Source: Branchiostoma floridae
Taxonomy: Eukaryota; Chordata; Leptocardii; Amphioxiformes; Branchiostomatidae
Length of the DNA stretch: 64,000 bases
Direction: 5' to 3'
Assembly: GCF_000003815.2 (NCBI RefSeq)
Contig: NC_049988.1
Location: 9,641,645 to 9,705,644 of the forward strand
Position numbers and translations under genes: made by a program. Every line of letters begins with the position of its first letter. Within the stretch, counting starts at the first letter, position 1. Positions 21,590-35,100 of this stretch are shown piece after piece. The notes beneath the pieces were generated by a model that saw only the letters and a program-made list of their open reading frames with translations, had not been told where the DNA came from and searched no databases.

Positions 21590-24500
21590 TTAAACTGTCA
21601 CCCCGAACCTCTCTGCTCGCTTCTTCTTCTTTGCCTGGAATGTATCAATGAAAAAAATCAATGGATGAATTCGTGGATGAAGGTGACACATCCAGGTAAT
21701 AAGATAGGCAAAAAAGCAGTTACTCAAGCAACTGGATAAAGTCTTGGAAACGATATCCAGTTGCTTGAGTAACTGCTTTTTGGCCAATTGATTAATGTTT
21801 CAAAGAACCCTTCCTTAGTATAACCATTTATGTTCATCCAATGATACTATCCTTGTTACATGTTGTATTTTGGTGTCAAATACACTTTAAATCATATAAT
21901 AAATACAGCATAAACTATTTGATTCATAGCGACTAGATGACAAATGACACCTACTTCCACCTCATCAGAGGAGACCGGAGTGCCTGCTGCGACTGCTGCG
22001 CCTGCTGTCACCGCACCAAACCTCTGTTTCCTCTTCAACAGTTTCTCCTTCTCCTCTGCCTGAAGATACAGAAATATATTGGACACTGTAAAAACAGTAA
22101 CATTCAAAGATACCCAAATGCCAGTATGGTAGGAGCTCTGATCTAACATATGCTTAATTACAAAAGCAGTATTTGCAAGCAAATACACAATAATCACCTT
22201 CACGGTCTAGCATAACAAGCTAGTTCTGTTTATTCTTACTCCAACACATTCATATAATACATGTATATGGTGACCAGCCCCTCCAGCTCTGTCCTGCCAC
22301 TTGCTACATAACATAATTGTGTTGCATATAATGTAATCAAACACCACAGGGTGTCTTCTACTTTACTATTAACCATCGTAACAGCTGTCTGGTCCAGTTT
22401 ATTAACGTTATCTATTTGTAAGTGAAGAAGAAACAGAGCGAAAACAATGTTTCCTTTCCATGAAGGGAAACATAACACACTGACCTGCTGTGTTACAGTT
22501 GACACGTTCATCCCAAACCTCTCTGCCCGCTTTTTCAACTTCTCCATTTCAGGACCCTGTCAATGACAATAACAGAAATCATTCTCTGGTTTTAACATAA
22601 GTTGAGTAAAAGGGCCACAGGAAAATTTTATTGAGTTTCTTCCCAAATGGTTTCTCTCTAAGCACAGTGGTGGAAAATATCATCTTTGACTCAGCCCCTG
22701 GCTGCATAGCTACAAGATTTTGCACAACCAACTTCTGATTATGGTAGTAACCAGTGCATCTCTACTGGTAACCTAAACATGCTTAAGTTTCATTTCTGAA
22801 CGCCTGATTGTTTTCCTTAGACAGCTACCAGAATTGAGTGAGGCATAAGCCAGGTGAATTTAGAGCAGTCACCAAGGGTCCTGATGTCCTGAATACACAG
22901 TTTGTTTCTGAACACTAATTTTCCTTATACAAATAGGAATGAAAGTTGTAACAAAGGTGCCATACATTGTTCATCTTAGTTGTTAACCACAATCACACAA
23001 CAATTCACTCAAGCAACTGTCAGAGAAAACTGCTAGAAGTTCAAAAATGAATCTATGCATGTGACCTATAGACGTGTGTATCTTCTACATGTGATTTCAG
23101 CTTGGTGCACTAACAAGAATTGGGTCACTTTAAATCTTGAACACCCTCACAAAAATACAAAAGTACAAAGGTATACATTGTACGTAAGGTAAGCTGTCTG
23201 AATCCAAAGGGTCTACATAATTTCACACATTTCAGCATGTCCACAATTAAATGAGGATAGCAGAGTTTTAGCAAATGTTTGGATGAAGATACCTAGACAT
23301 TGCTATTCTAACTTATCCACACCATATCACATCACAACACAAATGTACAATTGGGGCAAGTAATCAGCTTTTCGTGAAATGGTCATCTCCCTGGTCTAAG
23401 TGCTGTTTGTCTATCAGGACCACGTGAAAATAGATAGAATATGCCAACCCTGACTGTCAATCACAATTAGCAGTTCAACCAATGATAGTATGGCAATTAG
23501 CGGTTTCACCAATGAGAAAGTCCAAGCATGCCCATCAAAATTCAAATGTTTTGGTGGAGGCGGGTGGGGGTTTGTGATTGGTCTATTCATGGATATGCAT
23601 CCCCAAACAGCTTTCTTAGTTGCAAATGAAGTTTCCTAAACTGATCTCCAGCCCTGGAAAGTTAACCGTTATCACCGTTTCTTCTGTGTTGACAGCAGAG
23701 TTGTCTCCAAGAGGCTATGTGGGTCGGCAGCAAAAAGAAGGGTTTTAATTAACCTGTTCATGGTTCCAACAGCTCATGCACAGTGAGATGCATTGTGGGG
23801 AATATGTCAAAGGTGAAAGCCCCTGAGACAAAGCGTGACAAAGCATGCTCCAGAACTGTTTACAATTTAGGGGCCTTTACCTTTGACTTTTTAAAAACAA
23901 TGCACATATGGACCATGAATGGGCTTCTTACAGAGGTTAAACAGTAAGGCAAGAAATGTCAGAGGAGGCTTGTCTATCATACACCATAACTTCTGTTCAC
24001 TGATTATATGTATAACCTAATCTAGATAAAAGTACAGATAATCCTTTCATGGGTGAAATTCCTTCAAAGAAGCAGTACAAAAGCAAGAATAACCTATCAC
24101 AATTTGGAGGTAGATTAAAACATTCTTTGTGAAGAGAAGAAGAGAATGATTATGGTAACATGCCTTTCCATAAGTAATTCTATATGCAAATGTGAGATAG
24201 TCAAACCACACATGCTTTCTTCTTATGTGTCAGTGGACTCTGTACATAGTGACATAGCAATCATTGACAACTCTATATCCCAGATGATAACACTCACAGA
24301 GAGAGCTGTGGTCCCTTTCACTGGTGCAGCAGTTCCTGAAGAGTTGAGATAAAAATTGGTCAATATTGAACAACTTGATGATATTATCGGCCTCATATCA
24401 ATAATGAAAAGGATCAATGCAAGCAGTTAAGTTTTAGGTCAAGCAGTTAAGTTTTAGGTCGACAGAATTTCTCTACAGTGTTGCCTTGCAAAAAATCAAT

Positions 24501-27500
24501 GTGAGGACGGACGTCGTCCATATAATGTAGTCAGTGTGGCCTTAATCTACTTGCCTGTTTTTGTTGGTGCAGAAACAGGAGTTCCAAACCTGAAAAACAC
24601 ACAAAACAAACATTTAAATGGGGATGAGTGCCAGACAGTACTCAAGATGAACACAATGGTTGCCTCCACCATATCGTAATACTGTGCAATGTACTTACAT
24701 GTATTTCTTAGAGAAGGGGGTAGGTGCACAAAATTCAGAACAAAAATGATAGCAGAGGTTTTAAATTTGTGGTAAAAAAAGTCACAACAAAAAACACAAA
24801 CATAAAACCTAAGTACATTTACTGTATTTCATAGGGAAATGATCAGAGGAGAAACCAGAGCAAGTGTTACAGTAGAACAATTTCCCGGTATCTATTCTCA
24901 CCTGGCTGCACGAGCTGCTTTCTTGGCATCCTCGGATGAATGGCCACCAAACTTCTTTGCCCTCAACTCTAACCTCTACAACATACAGCATAGAGTACAG
25001 GTTAACATTTATCTACTTTTTATCTACTTACAATTTTGTGCTTGTAGAATAAATGTTTTATTTCTTGAGGAGAATTTGTGTTTGAGTTGTTATTGTGGCG
25101 ATCGTTGCGTGTTGAAAGTGTGTTGTGTGAATGGATAAGACATTCGTAACGTACTAGTAAGTACTAGTTCTAAGTACTTGGATGGTAGCGGAGAAGGGGG
25201 AGGGGGGCGAAAGACGAATGATTTTTTAACGGCAATGATAACTTCGCGGCACAGACGTCACCGTGAAAACCGTGAACATAAAGTTACCGTTAATAAAACA
25301 GGAATTACAGTATTTCTTTTACAAAGTCAGGTGTTTCTGGAATGGAAAAATAATTGGCTGAAATATGATGACAAAGAAATTTGTCACAAGTAATCCTAAA
25401 AATGTTTGAAATTAAAGCATGATCAAATTGTTTACAGTTTTTTTACAGTCAAAGGCCTGTGAAGTTGTGAGTGAGTTTTGACACCAATTCCGCAGCTTGG
25501 GCAAAGACAAACAGCACTTCTGAAAGAAAAGGCAAAGCGGCTACGGAACTGTTCTTACCTCTGCCTCTGACATGGGTGGTTTGACAGGAACTTTTGTATC
25601 ATCTGAGCTGATGCTGGTGACGACTGTGGGCTTTGCTGTGTTTGTAGTTTCTGTGTTCTCCTGATTATCCTGAGTTGTGGTCTGCTCCTGAAAGGTCAAA
25701 TGTCAAAGGTTAGAAAACTTGTGATCTCCTGAAAAGGTCAAATGTCAAGGGTTAAAAAAATTGTGGTCTGCTCCTGAAAAGGTCACCAGTGCACTGGCCT
25801 ATATATTGTGAAATAAAAATGGTTGAAGAAGCTATTATAGACTGAGAAATATACTTTTTGTTTTCATGTCAAGTCTACAGCTGTGTGCCAGTTCATGGTC
25901 AAAGGAAATTTTATGAACAAACAGACAGTCAGACGTACTCCTGTAACCATTATAGCTTTGCCTCTTACCTATCATTGTACACTTAAACATTCAAGTTCAA
26001 GAGTATAGCAAAATTACAAGTTTACCTCTTCTTCTTCTTCTTCATCTTCCTCTTCTTCACCAGCCAGGAGGCTGTCATCAGCATCATCACCTGTAGAGTA
26101 TCAGATTTTCCATCTGTTAGTACAAATACATTGACAAAAAACTGAATTGTAGATGACTAAAGCAAAAAACATTAGTGAACTCTCAACTATCAAATTTTCT
26201 GTGTTTTTAAATTTGCACTTTCACTGTGGAATTTCCACGGTGCTGGGAACAAAAATGAATTTTCTCACCTTCTCCGGATACAAAAGAAGTGTCCTTCGAC
26301 AGCAGATCGGCTTCTGTTGAGAGAGAAATTGTGTTTGTAAAAGACGGGATTTTACTTCTAAGGATAGGGAGCAGTTGCAGTTCTTTCAACAAGAAAGAGA
26401 TGGAATAATGCTGGGTAAGGAAATGGAAAGAGTTTGGTAGAATGAAAATGATGATCATATAAAAAGCAAACTTCTAGCTAGACAGACAAGCGTCATTATG
26501 TTTTACCTCAGTTGGGAATGACTTTGAACCTTTCTACTGTACAGTTAATATATCATAACCAAAAAGTGAGTTTTTGCATAAAAATGGAAAGATGATTTGG
26601 AACAAGTGGAAGAGAACAATACCTGGTAAATGTGGGGCATTGGGATCTACAGGAAATGGTAACATTTTGTTAAATACAACAGAATGAGTGTAAGGGATGT
26701 CAGTAAGTAGGTATAAAGTTTAACAAACAGGTGAAAAAAGAACAAATACCTCACACTACTCAACGTCTAAAAGGCACAGAAGTATTAGTGAAAACACACA
26801 GGACAGAAAGCCACACATTCACCTTCCAGTGTCATCCCTGGTGGGACAGGGGGGCGGGTAGGGATGGCACGCAAACCTTCACAAACATGCAAACTACTGT
26901 TACTGGTGATCTAGAATGAAACTACTGGTACTAGGATCTATGATTAAACTAGAGTTAGTTGTGACGTTAAATCACATTACAATAACTTCTGAAAGTTTTG
27001 ATATATGATTAAACTGGATACTTCTCATCTATAATGAAGCTACAGGTACTATTGATCTATGGTTAAACTAGAGTTAGTTAAAAAAGTTGCGACTTGCGAG
27101 TTTAAAACCAAACTAAAGTTACTTCTGATCTATGAGCAAACTACAATATACTTGTGACCTACAAAGTACCTGTGACTTAAAATCAGACTATAGTATTTGT
27201 TATCTACAAACTGTTACTTGTAACTACCTTACTTATCAACTTACTACAATCTACACTGTAGTTACTTGTTATCAACAACCTACATGTGATTGAAATGTGT
27301 ACATCAAAGGTAACAACAGAGATAGAAATCGTGACAGTAACTAAAAATTTGATTGAGCATTATCTGTACACACATTTGATTATCACGCTGTGGACAAAAC
27401 AATGTAACTTAAGACAACAATAACCAAAGAATTAGAACAGTGCTGCATACATGTACATGATATAACAAAGATCAACATTATCTGCATTCCTTCACTCATT

Positions 27501-28999
27501 CGCTTACTTAACGATTTACGGTCTGTCTTGGGAGAATTACATGTAGATATGGTAGGACATGTTCATAAATGATCTTGCTTATCTATAGTACAATACCAAC
27601 AATGAATTTTATTTCAATAGATACCAGCATCATGTCTGATTTGCTAGTGTTATGTTACAAATAACAGCACATGAAAGTAGCCTCCTTCACCGGCGTCTCC
27701 AGGGCCTTGGCTTTCGTCAAGGCCCTAGAGACGCCGGTGAAGGAGGCTAACATGAAAGCACAGTACTGTATTAACACCAAAGCAGACAGCTTACCCCCAG
27801 AAGTCTCTAGATGCTGCTGCAGGCGGTCCAGCAGCTCCTGTTTGTTTCCCGTCACCGTGAGCCCGCGGGAACGCAGCTCGTTCTTCAGGTCTGCAACCTG
27901 ATAACGCAGGAAGAAGTATGTAACTGTTGTATGTCTAAAGCGGGCCTAAGATACCGAAATGAGGATTTATGGTTGACATACATCATAATGTTACTTTTTA
28001 TTGTATGTCACCTCATCTGGCCTCCAATTTGCAAACAAGTGCTCCAGAAATACTCCTCCTTTAGTCCTGACTGATATGGTTCAAGTTACAATCTTTACCC
28101 TGGTATATATTGTAGAATAATAAACGACAACATATCTCATAACATGAAGAATTTAGGAAGCTTTTGTGTCTCAAAGATGGGGTCTTACAAATGTCTACTA
28201 CATTATACTTATTTATCATTACTACCAGGAAGTTGGGCTGGGTTCTGTAAATTATACACAAACTGTATAAAGATAGTCTGTCTTCTTCAAAGAAATATAT
28301 ACTATATTTACATACTTAGTATAAAGTTTGCTATCAAAACATAATTTCCATCTACAAGTCTATGAAAGTATGATTCAGTCTATGATTAGAAAGGAGAATT
28401 TGCAGATTTTAGATTTCTTTTATTATTGTTATACATACTTTTTGTTCCCTAGGTGTGTTCCCATCATTGACACAAGAAAGAACCTGGTTTTCTATATCGC
28501 ATAAACCACATGTAACTACTGGCTGGGAAATGATTTTATTATATTTTCTCCTTCATAAAATTATTTCACTAAAACCAATCCCCCCTCCCAACGGTGCAAC
28601 AAAAAACTTCACAAAAACGCGTGATCAAAAACGATCAGAGTGTGTTGAAAATCACATATAGCCATGAACAGAGGAGATATCCCAGATCTGTGGGTTCCGT
28701 GGGCTGGGCTAGATGAAGATCCGGGTTGTTGACGTTCGTTAACAAAGCGCGCGCGCCGTGGACACTCATCAGAAATACCCAAGCGAGAAAGAAAGCAGCT
28801 GTTTTTGTCTGCACGTGTGCTCTTTCTTCGACCATGACGGCAAAACTACGGCAATCCTGTCACCATGCGAGCATTCAAACTTTTCACTAGCTTACTCTCT
28901 TTCATATGCATCTCTTTTTATGTCCCAGAATAAAGTAAAAGGTGCAAAATTTGATAAAAACTTCGAGTTTCGTACCTTTAGCTTCTTCAGCGCCTCCAT
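21590..28999 (-). CDS. SARNP: SAP domain-containing ribonucleoprotein (SARNP/CIP29/THO1 family)
   Basis: Twelve coding exons, minus strand: 28999-28976, 27897-27795, 26646-26623, 26313-26269, 26090-26026, 25687-25559, 24975-24902, 24589-24555, 24335-24298, 22556-22485, 22059-21955, 21634-21590. Every junction keeps frame, giving 252 residues (human about 210). The SAP motif is at 1-43 (MEALKKLKVADLKNELRSRG and onward), followed by an acidic EEEDEEEEE tract. Then come the repeated RFG motifs of this family: KKFGGH with KKAARAARFGTP, KKRAERFGMNVS, KRKQRFGAVT and the C-terminal KKRAERFGVTV. SARNP binds RNA/DNA and works with UAP56/DDX39 and ALY/TREX in nuclear mRNA export. The donor after 24555 is GC instead of GT. 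The exon 11 end is either 21955 or 21961; both are in frame. Confidence 0.93.
21708..21784. mobile_element. Hairpin MITE in the last SARNP intron
   Basis: AAAAAGCAGTTACTCAAGCA, continuing to ACTGGATA, is followed after 15 bases by its exact reverse complement. The stem is about 28 bp with no coding content. Confidence 0.7.
27669..27758. mobile_element. 72-bp palindromic insertion with 9-bp target duplication
   Basis: The element 27678-27749 starts TAGCCTCCTTCACCGGCGTC and ends as its reverse complement, with only a 7-base loop. Both sides carry ACATGAAAG (27669-27677 and 27750-27758). It sits in SARNP intron 2. Confidence 0.85.
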
Positions 29000-29214
29000 C
29001 TTGAAAAAATTGTGATGCGGTGTGTCATTTCTGTACATGCGCACAAGGAAATGTCTGGTTTTACTACGTAGTTTTACAGCGCTAAAACCGGTTTGCGGTA
29101 GGTCACGGAGGGGGAGCATGCTACAGCTGCAAAATCACAAATTTTCAAGTGATAACCCGAAGTTTACAAGCCAATTCACGCCTTAAGAAAAGAGAGAGGA
29201 CATTCCGATTCATC
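29000..29214. promoter_or_regulatory. Probable bidirectional promoter between SARNP and MRPL17
   Basis: The two start codons diverge with 215 bp between them, so both 5' UTRs and the core promoters must fit here or overlap. A TGCGCA-containing half of an NRF-1-like site lies near 29038 (ATGCGCAC). I see no TATA box at the usual spacing. The assignment follows from the arrangement, not from mapped start sites. Confidence 0.55.
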
Positions 29215-30992
29215 ATGAGGCTGTCGTTAATGCTGCTGATCACCCATGGAAAGAGGCAGCGGAAATTGGGCGGCGGAAAGCCGCAAAGACTGAACATTTT
29301 GAGGAGGGTTGTGACAGGGTTGGTCCGACATGAGCGAATCGAGTCCACCTACGCTCAGTGTGATGAGGCCAAGTTCTATGCCGAACGGGTGGGTGAATGT
29401 GTACGGATTTGTCTGTTTGATCTTGTTCTTGTTTATTTTTACACGCCTGAGACGATTCAAACTCTTTTATCCCTTCTATTCAGTTGATTGATTATGCCAA
29501 ACTTGGAAACACCAACGCTGGAGCCATGAGGATAGCAGACTACTGGATCACTGTAAGTTTTTTGACGACGCCTCAGGGGAGTCGTCAAGTGATATATATT
29601 AGGTTCAGTCTGCAAAAATTCTAGGAATTGCACAGGCATTTTTCCACAGGAATGCTAGTTGTCCGCAGTATGCTGGGTATGCAATCCCCCCTCCCCACTC
29701 AAATTTATACCAGATGTAGGCATGTTTGGAAAGGAAGCCTCGAGGTATGTTAAATGGAATTTGGGTCATGTCCTGGCATGTGTCCACAGGCATGTTTGGA
29801 ATGGAAGCCTCGAGGAATGTTCAATGGAATTTGGGTCAGGAGTAATTTGTTCTTTGAAACTAGTGGTAAGACAGGGAAACTCTCACGTTGTCTTGGTTGT
29901 TATGTTATGTTATGAAGGATACATTTTCTTTTCTAGAGCTTGTTCAAGCCATATGCCACAGGCAGACAGGAAATACTTCTTTAGTACTCAGCTGTAGGTT
30001 TAGGTCACTTTCAGACCATCGTGCTGTACCGGGGATAGTACATTTCTGCTGGCTGTAGTTTTATGTTACAGGTGGGCTAGTATATTCTGCCAGGTATAGT
30101 GCGACAGGGAAGTTCCAGTCTATTTCTGATTTGAGCTGTATTGTTGTACCCTCAATCGTCGTCATGGCAATAATACATTTTTATTGCCAGTCTTGTTGTT
30201 GTTGAAAAAACTAGATGGAACGTTTGAGATTTAAGGTACATGTATAACATATTGCACAATGTAAAATGTTGTCAATGCCATCAGATATGCCAAGATGTTT
30301 CGACATTCATGGTGTATACAGTGTACATTTAAATTTTAAGGCATGATGGTTCCTGAACCACCAAATTCATTCAATAAACCACCGAGTGAGCAAAGCAAAA
30401 GATGTTGCCTTTAATACCTGATGTGACGAAGGATTTAGTCTCCTTGCAATGACAGGATTATAGTGTCTGAAATATGTACAGCGTATACATTGTATTTGTT
30501 GCAACTAAATATTAATGTTATCTTATCTGCTTATCACATGTCTGAGTCAGTCCAATCAAGGCCTAGAATGTTAATATTATGATAATTTAGTAATATTCAC
30601 TTCACTATACTCCACAAAAATTATGCATTATACATACTCTCGATTTTTTACTCACTAGAAAGAACTGTTTTGACTTTGTGTAAGAGTCCTTTGTCAACAG
30701 TTTTGGTTGTGTTTTTCAACAGGAAAAGGACCTGATCCCCAAGTTGTTCGAAACTCTAGCACCGCGTTTTGCCGAACACGACGGGCGGTACTGTCGGCTG
30801 TACCGTCTCCCCGTAACCACACAGAATACCCGGGACATGGCCGTGTTAGAGTACAAGGGGAACCCCTACCCCTCCCTCAGACCTATCCCTAAGAACCACC
30901 CCAACTCTATAGCAAACATTCTGGTGGAGGGACTGCGGCAAGACTATGAGAAGAAGATGGAGATAGACATGAAGGATCAGCCTGCTGCATGA
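29215..30992 (+). CDS. MRPL17: Large ribosomal subunit protein bL17m, mitochondrial
   Basis: Exons are 29215-29388, 29484-29552 and 30723-30992 (both introns phase 0), giving 170 residues against about 175 in human. The bL17 core is clear: MRLSLMLLITHGKRQRKLG, LLTGLVRHERIE-like VVTGLVRHERIESTYAQCDE, then YAERLIDYAKLGNTNAGAMR across exons 1-2, WITEKDLIPKLFETLAPRF across exons 2-3, and VLEYKGNPYPSLR. It is part of the mitoribosomal large subunit. An upstream in-frame ATG at 29149 is less likely as start because the conserved family N terminus begins at MRLS. Intron 2 contains an imperfect tandem duplication of about 70 bp (29716-29842). Confidence 0.95.
29716..29842. repeat. Two-copy direct repeat in MRPL17 intron 2
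   Basis: GGCATGTTTGGAA(A/T)GGAAGCCTCGAGG, followed by TATGTTAAATGGAATTTGGG or its variant, occurs at about 29717 and again at about 29789. Confidence 0.85.
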
Positions 30993-32182
30993 CCTGGACT
31001 ATAAGCTGTTTCACAGATTAAACTGTGCATGAACATTGAGATGTGTTGTGGGTAATATGTCAAAATGGAAGGCCCCAGTGTGAAAGATATAAAGAGAGCA
31101 CATAATCATCTAAACATGTATTAAATGTGGTTCACACAAGGACTACTTTCAAGTAAGGGGCTTTCACCTTTCACATCTAGTAAAGTGCATCTTGCCAAGC
31201 ATGCAGTTTGATCTTTGAACTGGCTTTTTGGGATAGAACAGGGAACATGATGGAGGGTTAGACTGATTATAATAATTCAGTTATCTGTCCATATGAAAGA
31301 AGAAGGGCAAATTGAATATGGTTCAATTGAAAATGATTTCTTAAATAGATGTATTCTTGGTAGAACTTTGTAATAATACCATATAAAATGTTCTGTTCTT
31401 ATTGAAATTAACCATTATATTGACCTGCAGTCACGTCTCAAAAGCGTCTTTTTTTATAGCAGTGATTCCAAGGCTTGGTCAAACTTACTAGTTAGTGTGA
31501 TGCTGAATTGAAATCAAGGTGCAGATGCTAACAATCCCTGCAACAGGGGCTCAGCAATACCAAAAGAAGAAGGCAAGGTACACAGCAGAAAAATATATAT
31601 GGTACATACAAATTTATTTTCTAATTTACAAATTTGTAAATGGACTTAAATAATCTATTGCACATTTTACACACCTTGTGTTATGAGATTTTTTTGTAAT
31701 AGGTGCATCTTGAACATTTTGCAGCTTAGTCTCTACCATGCAAATAGTCTACCTAGGATGCTAATCCTGGAAACATTAATTATATAGAAATCAAAAATAG
31801 TAAAAACATATTTTTTGTTCTATTGATTATCATCCTTGTGAACAAATGTTTCCATGCAATAGCGATACAAATTAATGTCAGAGTCCTGATGTAAAATTTC
31901 TTTCACTTTCAGCACAGGATTTGTAAAAGTGGAATGTCTGACTTCTCTTAGTAATCACAGTATCATACTTTACAAGTCACTAGAACTACTATGGTATAGA
32001 CAAAAGTCACATGCTCTATTAGCATTATTTTGTTTGTAAATACATGTATTCACAATAAAATTTCAGTATGATGCTGTATATAATATATTGTAGGTAAAAG
32101 ACATTCAACACAACACAGAGTGGCTGCATATATATTGGACTAATTGGACAACAAGAATGATGTGCTATATGAGATAAATCTG
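30993..32182. other. Convergent 3' flanks of MRPL17 and the vWA gene
   Basis: Non-coding. The stretch 31015-31200 matches interspersed sequence at about 23760-23930 and 44960-45170 (shared features include GTGCATGA/CACATGCTCA, GTGGGTAATATGTCAAA and AAGGCCCC). It is probably a decayed short element. The rest is AT-rich and presumably 3' UTR. Confidence 0.5.
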
Positions 32183-35100
32183 CTATCTCCTCTTCTTTCC
32201 CTTCCTCGTATTTTTGATGGTCAGTAACGGCATTCCAAGCCTGGCACGTAGCTCATTGGGGATGTAAGGGTTGGAGTTGCAGTGTCCGTGGCGGTTGGGG
32301 ATGTCGCTTTCCCTGTACACGTGAACGGACACGTTTGACCGCACCTCTACCTCAATCTCACCCCAGGCCTATGGATGGGAAAGAATTATACTTAATTTAT
32401 ACTAGACAATACCAGTAGTATAACATCTACCAAGGCAACATGATGTTGAGGTTGGCCTGATCATAATGCATGTAGCTAAAAAGTACTATTTCAGAATCAA
32501 AATCTTACAAACAATACAATGTCATTATTCTTCGTAACTAGCCTGGAATCCATCCTATTCAGGAACAGGATTGATTTGGCATAATAAAGGTGCAAGCCAC
32601 ACCCCCCAAAATTTTGTAAATTTATCTGACCCTGATGTTAAACAGATTAAATGAAACCATGTAGTAAAATCATTACCTTAAAACTAACATCTTACCTCTT
32701 CCCCCACAACCTTAGCCAATGCCTGGCTGTACTTCCTCTCGGGCAGCCAGACATTTCCGTAGGAGAGAACCGCCTTCCCTTCGTACTGCCCGGTTACCAG
32801 GATCCGCACCTTCTCACCAACCAATGGGATGGGCTGCTGCCGGTCAGGTGACATCAGCATCTGGATGAGGTCAATGAACCCGTCATCTCTCTCCTTGTGA
32901 GTGTTCATTAGGTAACCTGTGGACCAATCAGAGAACAGAATTTAAACATCAATCAACCAATCCGGATAACAGCAATTATTTTCCAAGCAGAAGTGGGGTT
33001 GGACCACATGAAATTTTAATGAGGTTGATGAACCCGTCACCTCTCTGGTTGGAAGTGTTTATGAGGTAACCTGCGGGCACAGGACCAATGAATGAATGAA
33101 TGAATGAATGAATTTTATTGCTCGACAATTGTACATAAATCAACCTAGGTATGCTAATATAGGAGTTGAACATGAAAAATATTGTCTGTGTACCAGAAGT
33201 GTGTTTTTGTTGTGATATTCTGACACAGTGCTTGATCTTTACTATCTGTAAGTTAAATAGGTCATCAAAGGACAGATTTCTAGCCCCAATTAACCAATCA
33301 GACAATAGCATTTCAATGAGATGAACCAACACAATTCGTACATCTGTCTGCAAAGTTGAGGAACAACGGTTGACAGATTGGTTGATTGTAAGTACAGAAG
33401 AAGCTAGTTAATTTCACAGCCGATTACCACACACTTTCAATTGTACAGAATCCCAAACCGGTGCGGCGGTCCTGCTGGATATCTTTTCAATATTGCACCA
33501 CCCCAAAAATTGCCCGAAATACACTGCATATGAGGTGTGCAATTAAACAGCTTCTACTGTACATATACTCACCAATAAAAGCCCACACAGTGCTGGCCTC
33601 CAACATGCAGTAGTTTGCTCTCTGTTTGATGGAGCGCTCGATCATGGCCTGCAGCACGTGTTCCCTGCGCTGCAGCAAGCTGCGGTGGAGCTGCTGCAGG
33701 GTTAGCACAGCTGGACTTGCTGCAGCATCTACATAGGGGCATCAAATACAGTAAGCTTTTCTCTACATGCAGAGAAAACAGTAATCTACATGAATGTATA
33801 GGAAAGAGGTAAAGGTTCTCTAGCCTTTCCACAGCTATCAGGGGTTTAGGACAATTGCTACTAAGAAGAGTATCCTCTGCTTTCAAGCAGCCCAGCCAAA
33901 GTCAGGTACACCTGGGTGAAGTAAGGAAAGCTGTGTCAAGTGCCTTTCCCATATACACATCATCTAGCCAGAAATGCCATGGATTAAACAGGCCACTTGT
34001 CAATCTCATGTCCATTAGGCTCTGAGTCACTGGTTGTAGGTTGTCAAGTTTTCACCCCTCTCATTTTAAAAGAGGCAACCAATTTTTATTTTTCAAAATT
34101 AGGTCAGTGTGATATCAGGATGGATATGCAACTTCAGCTGACCGTCATGATGATACTACTGTAACTGTATTTGCCTTTAAGCTGTTTTCAAGGCCGATTG
34201 ACTGGGAGTATAACAGTTTGAACAGGGGCCATACCTAGCTGCCCAAGATCCAACATGACTCCACTCTTGGCTGCCTGTCTGGCCTTGCTGTTGGAGCAGT
34301 AACACAGGACCTGGCACACCATCGCACGGGACAGCACGGTGGAGTCCTTCCCAGGGGCAACTAGTTGCAGCAGGGATGGCAGGTGGAACCTTGCCTTCTT
34401 CTTGGTGTTCTGCATGTAGAAATTAAGTCAGTTAAGGTGGCTTGTATGCCCTTTACTATCTGTTATTATCTGGTTTGATGCCACATAATTTCTAGCTGGA
34501 CTACTCAAATCTGACATAGAGTGCAACTGTTTCACTCTACATACAGCGTAATTGGTGCCTGAATTCAGCATAAAGTGAAGCTAAGCCTGCCAAGTTCAAT
34601 GTAATACATTAGCCTTCCTGAATTAACTGTAAAGCATGCCCCCATGCAAGCCCCCAATTAAGTGATAGAAGTTTTGACAAATGAGTTGTAAGAATTCTCT
34701 CTGGTATGATCTTTAGATGACTCACATTATACAATGTTCATGGGTAAGTACTTTTTAATATTGGGAACCGGTAGCTGGAACTGGTATACTAACCATTCTG
34801 CTCTTCCTCTTCTGGGCCTTTCCAACTGTGTCATCATCATCATCATCAAAGCCATCATCAGATTCCTCCTCCCCATCCTCCTCCACATTGGTACCCAATG
34901 GCATCTCCTCTGGCTCAGCTTCCTCATCTGTGTGAGAAGGAACAACAGATCACAGAAAGTTACAATAACAAATTTATCTATTTCTTGTATACACTATTTA
35001 CATCCTAGTATAAGATGCTAAACTTTCTTCCAACACGGATCAAATTTTTGACTACCTGTCACCTTCTTAAGGATCAATACTGATGACAAATCACTTCAGA

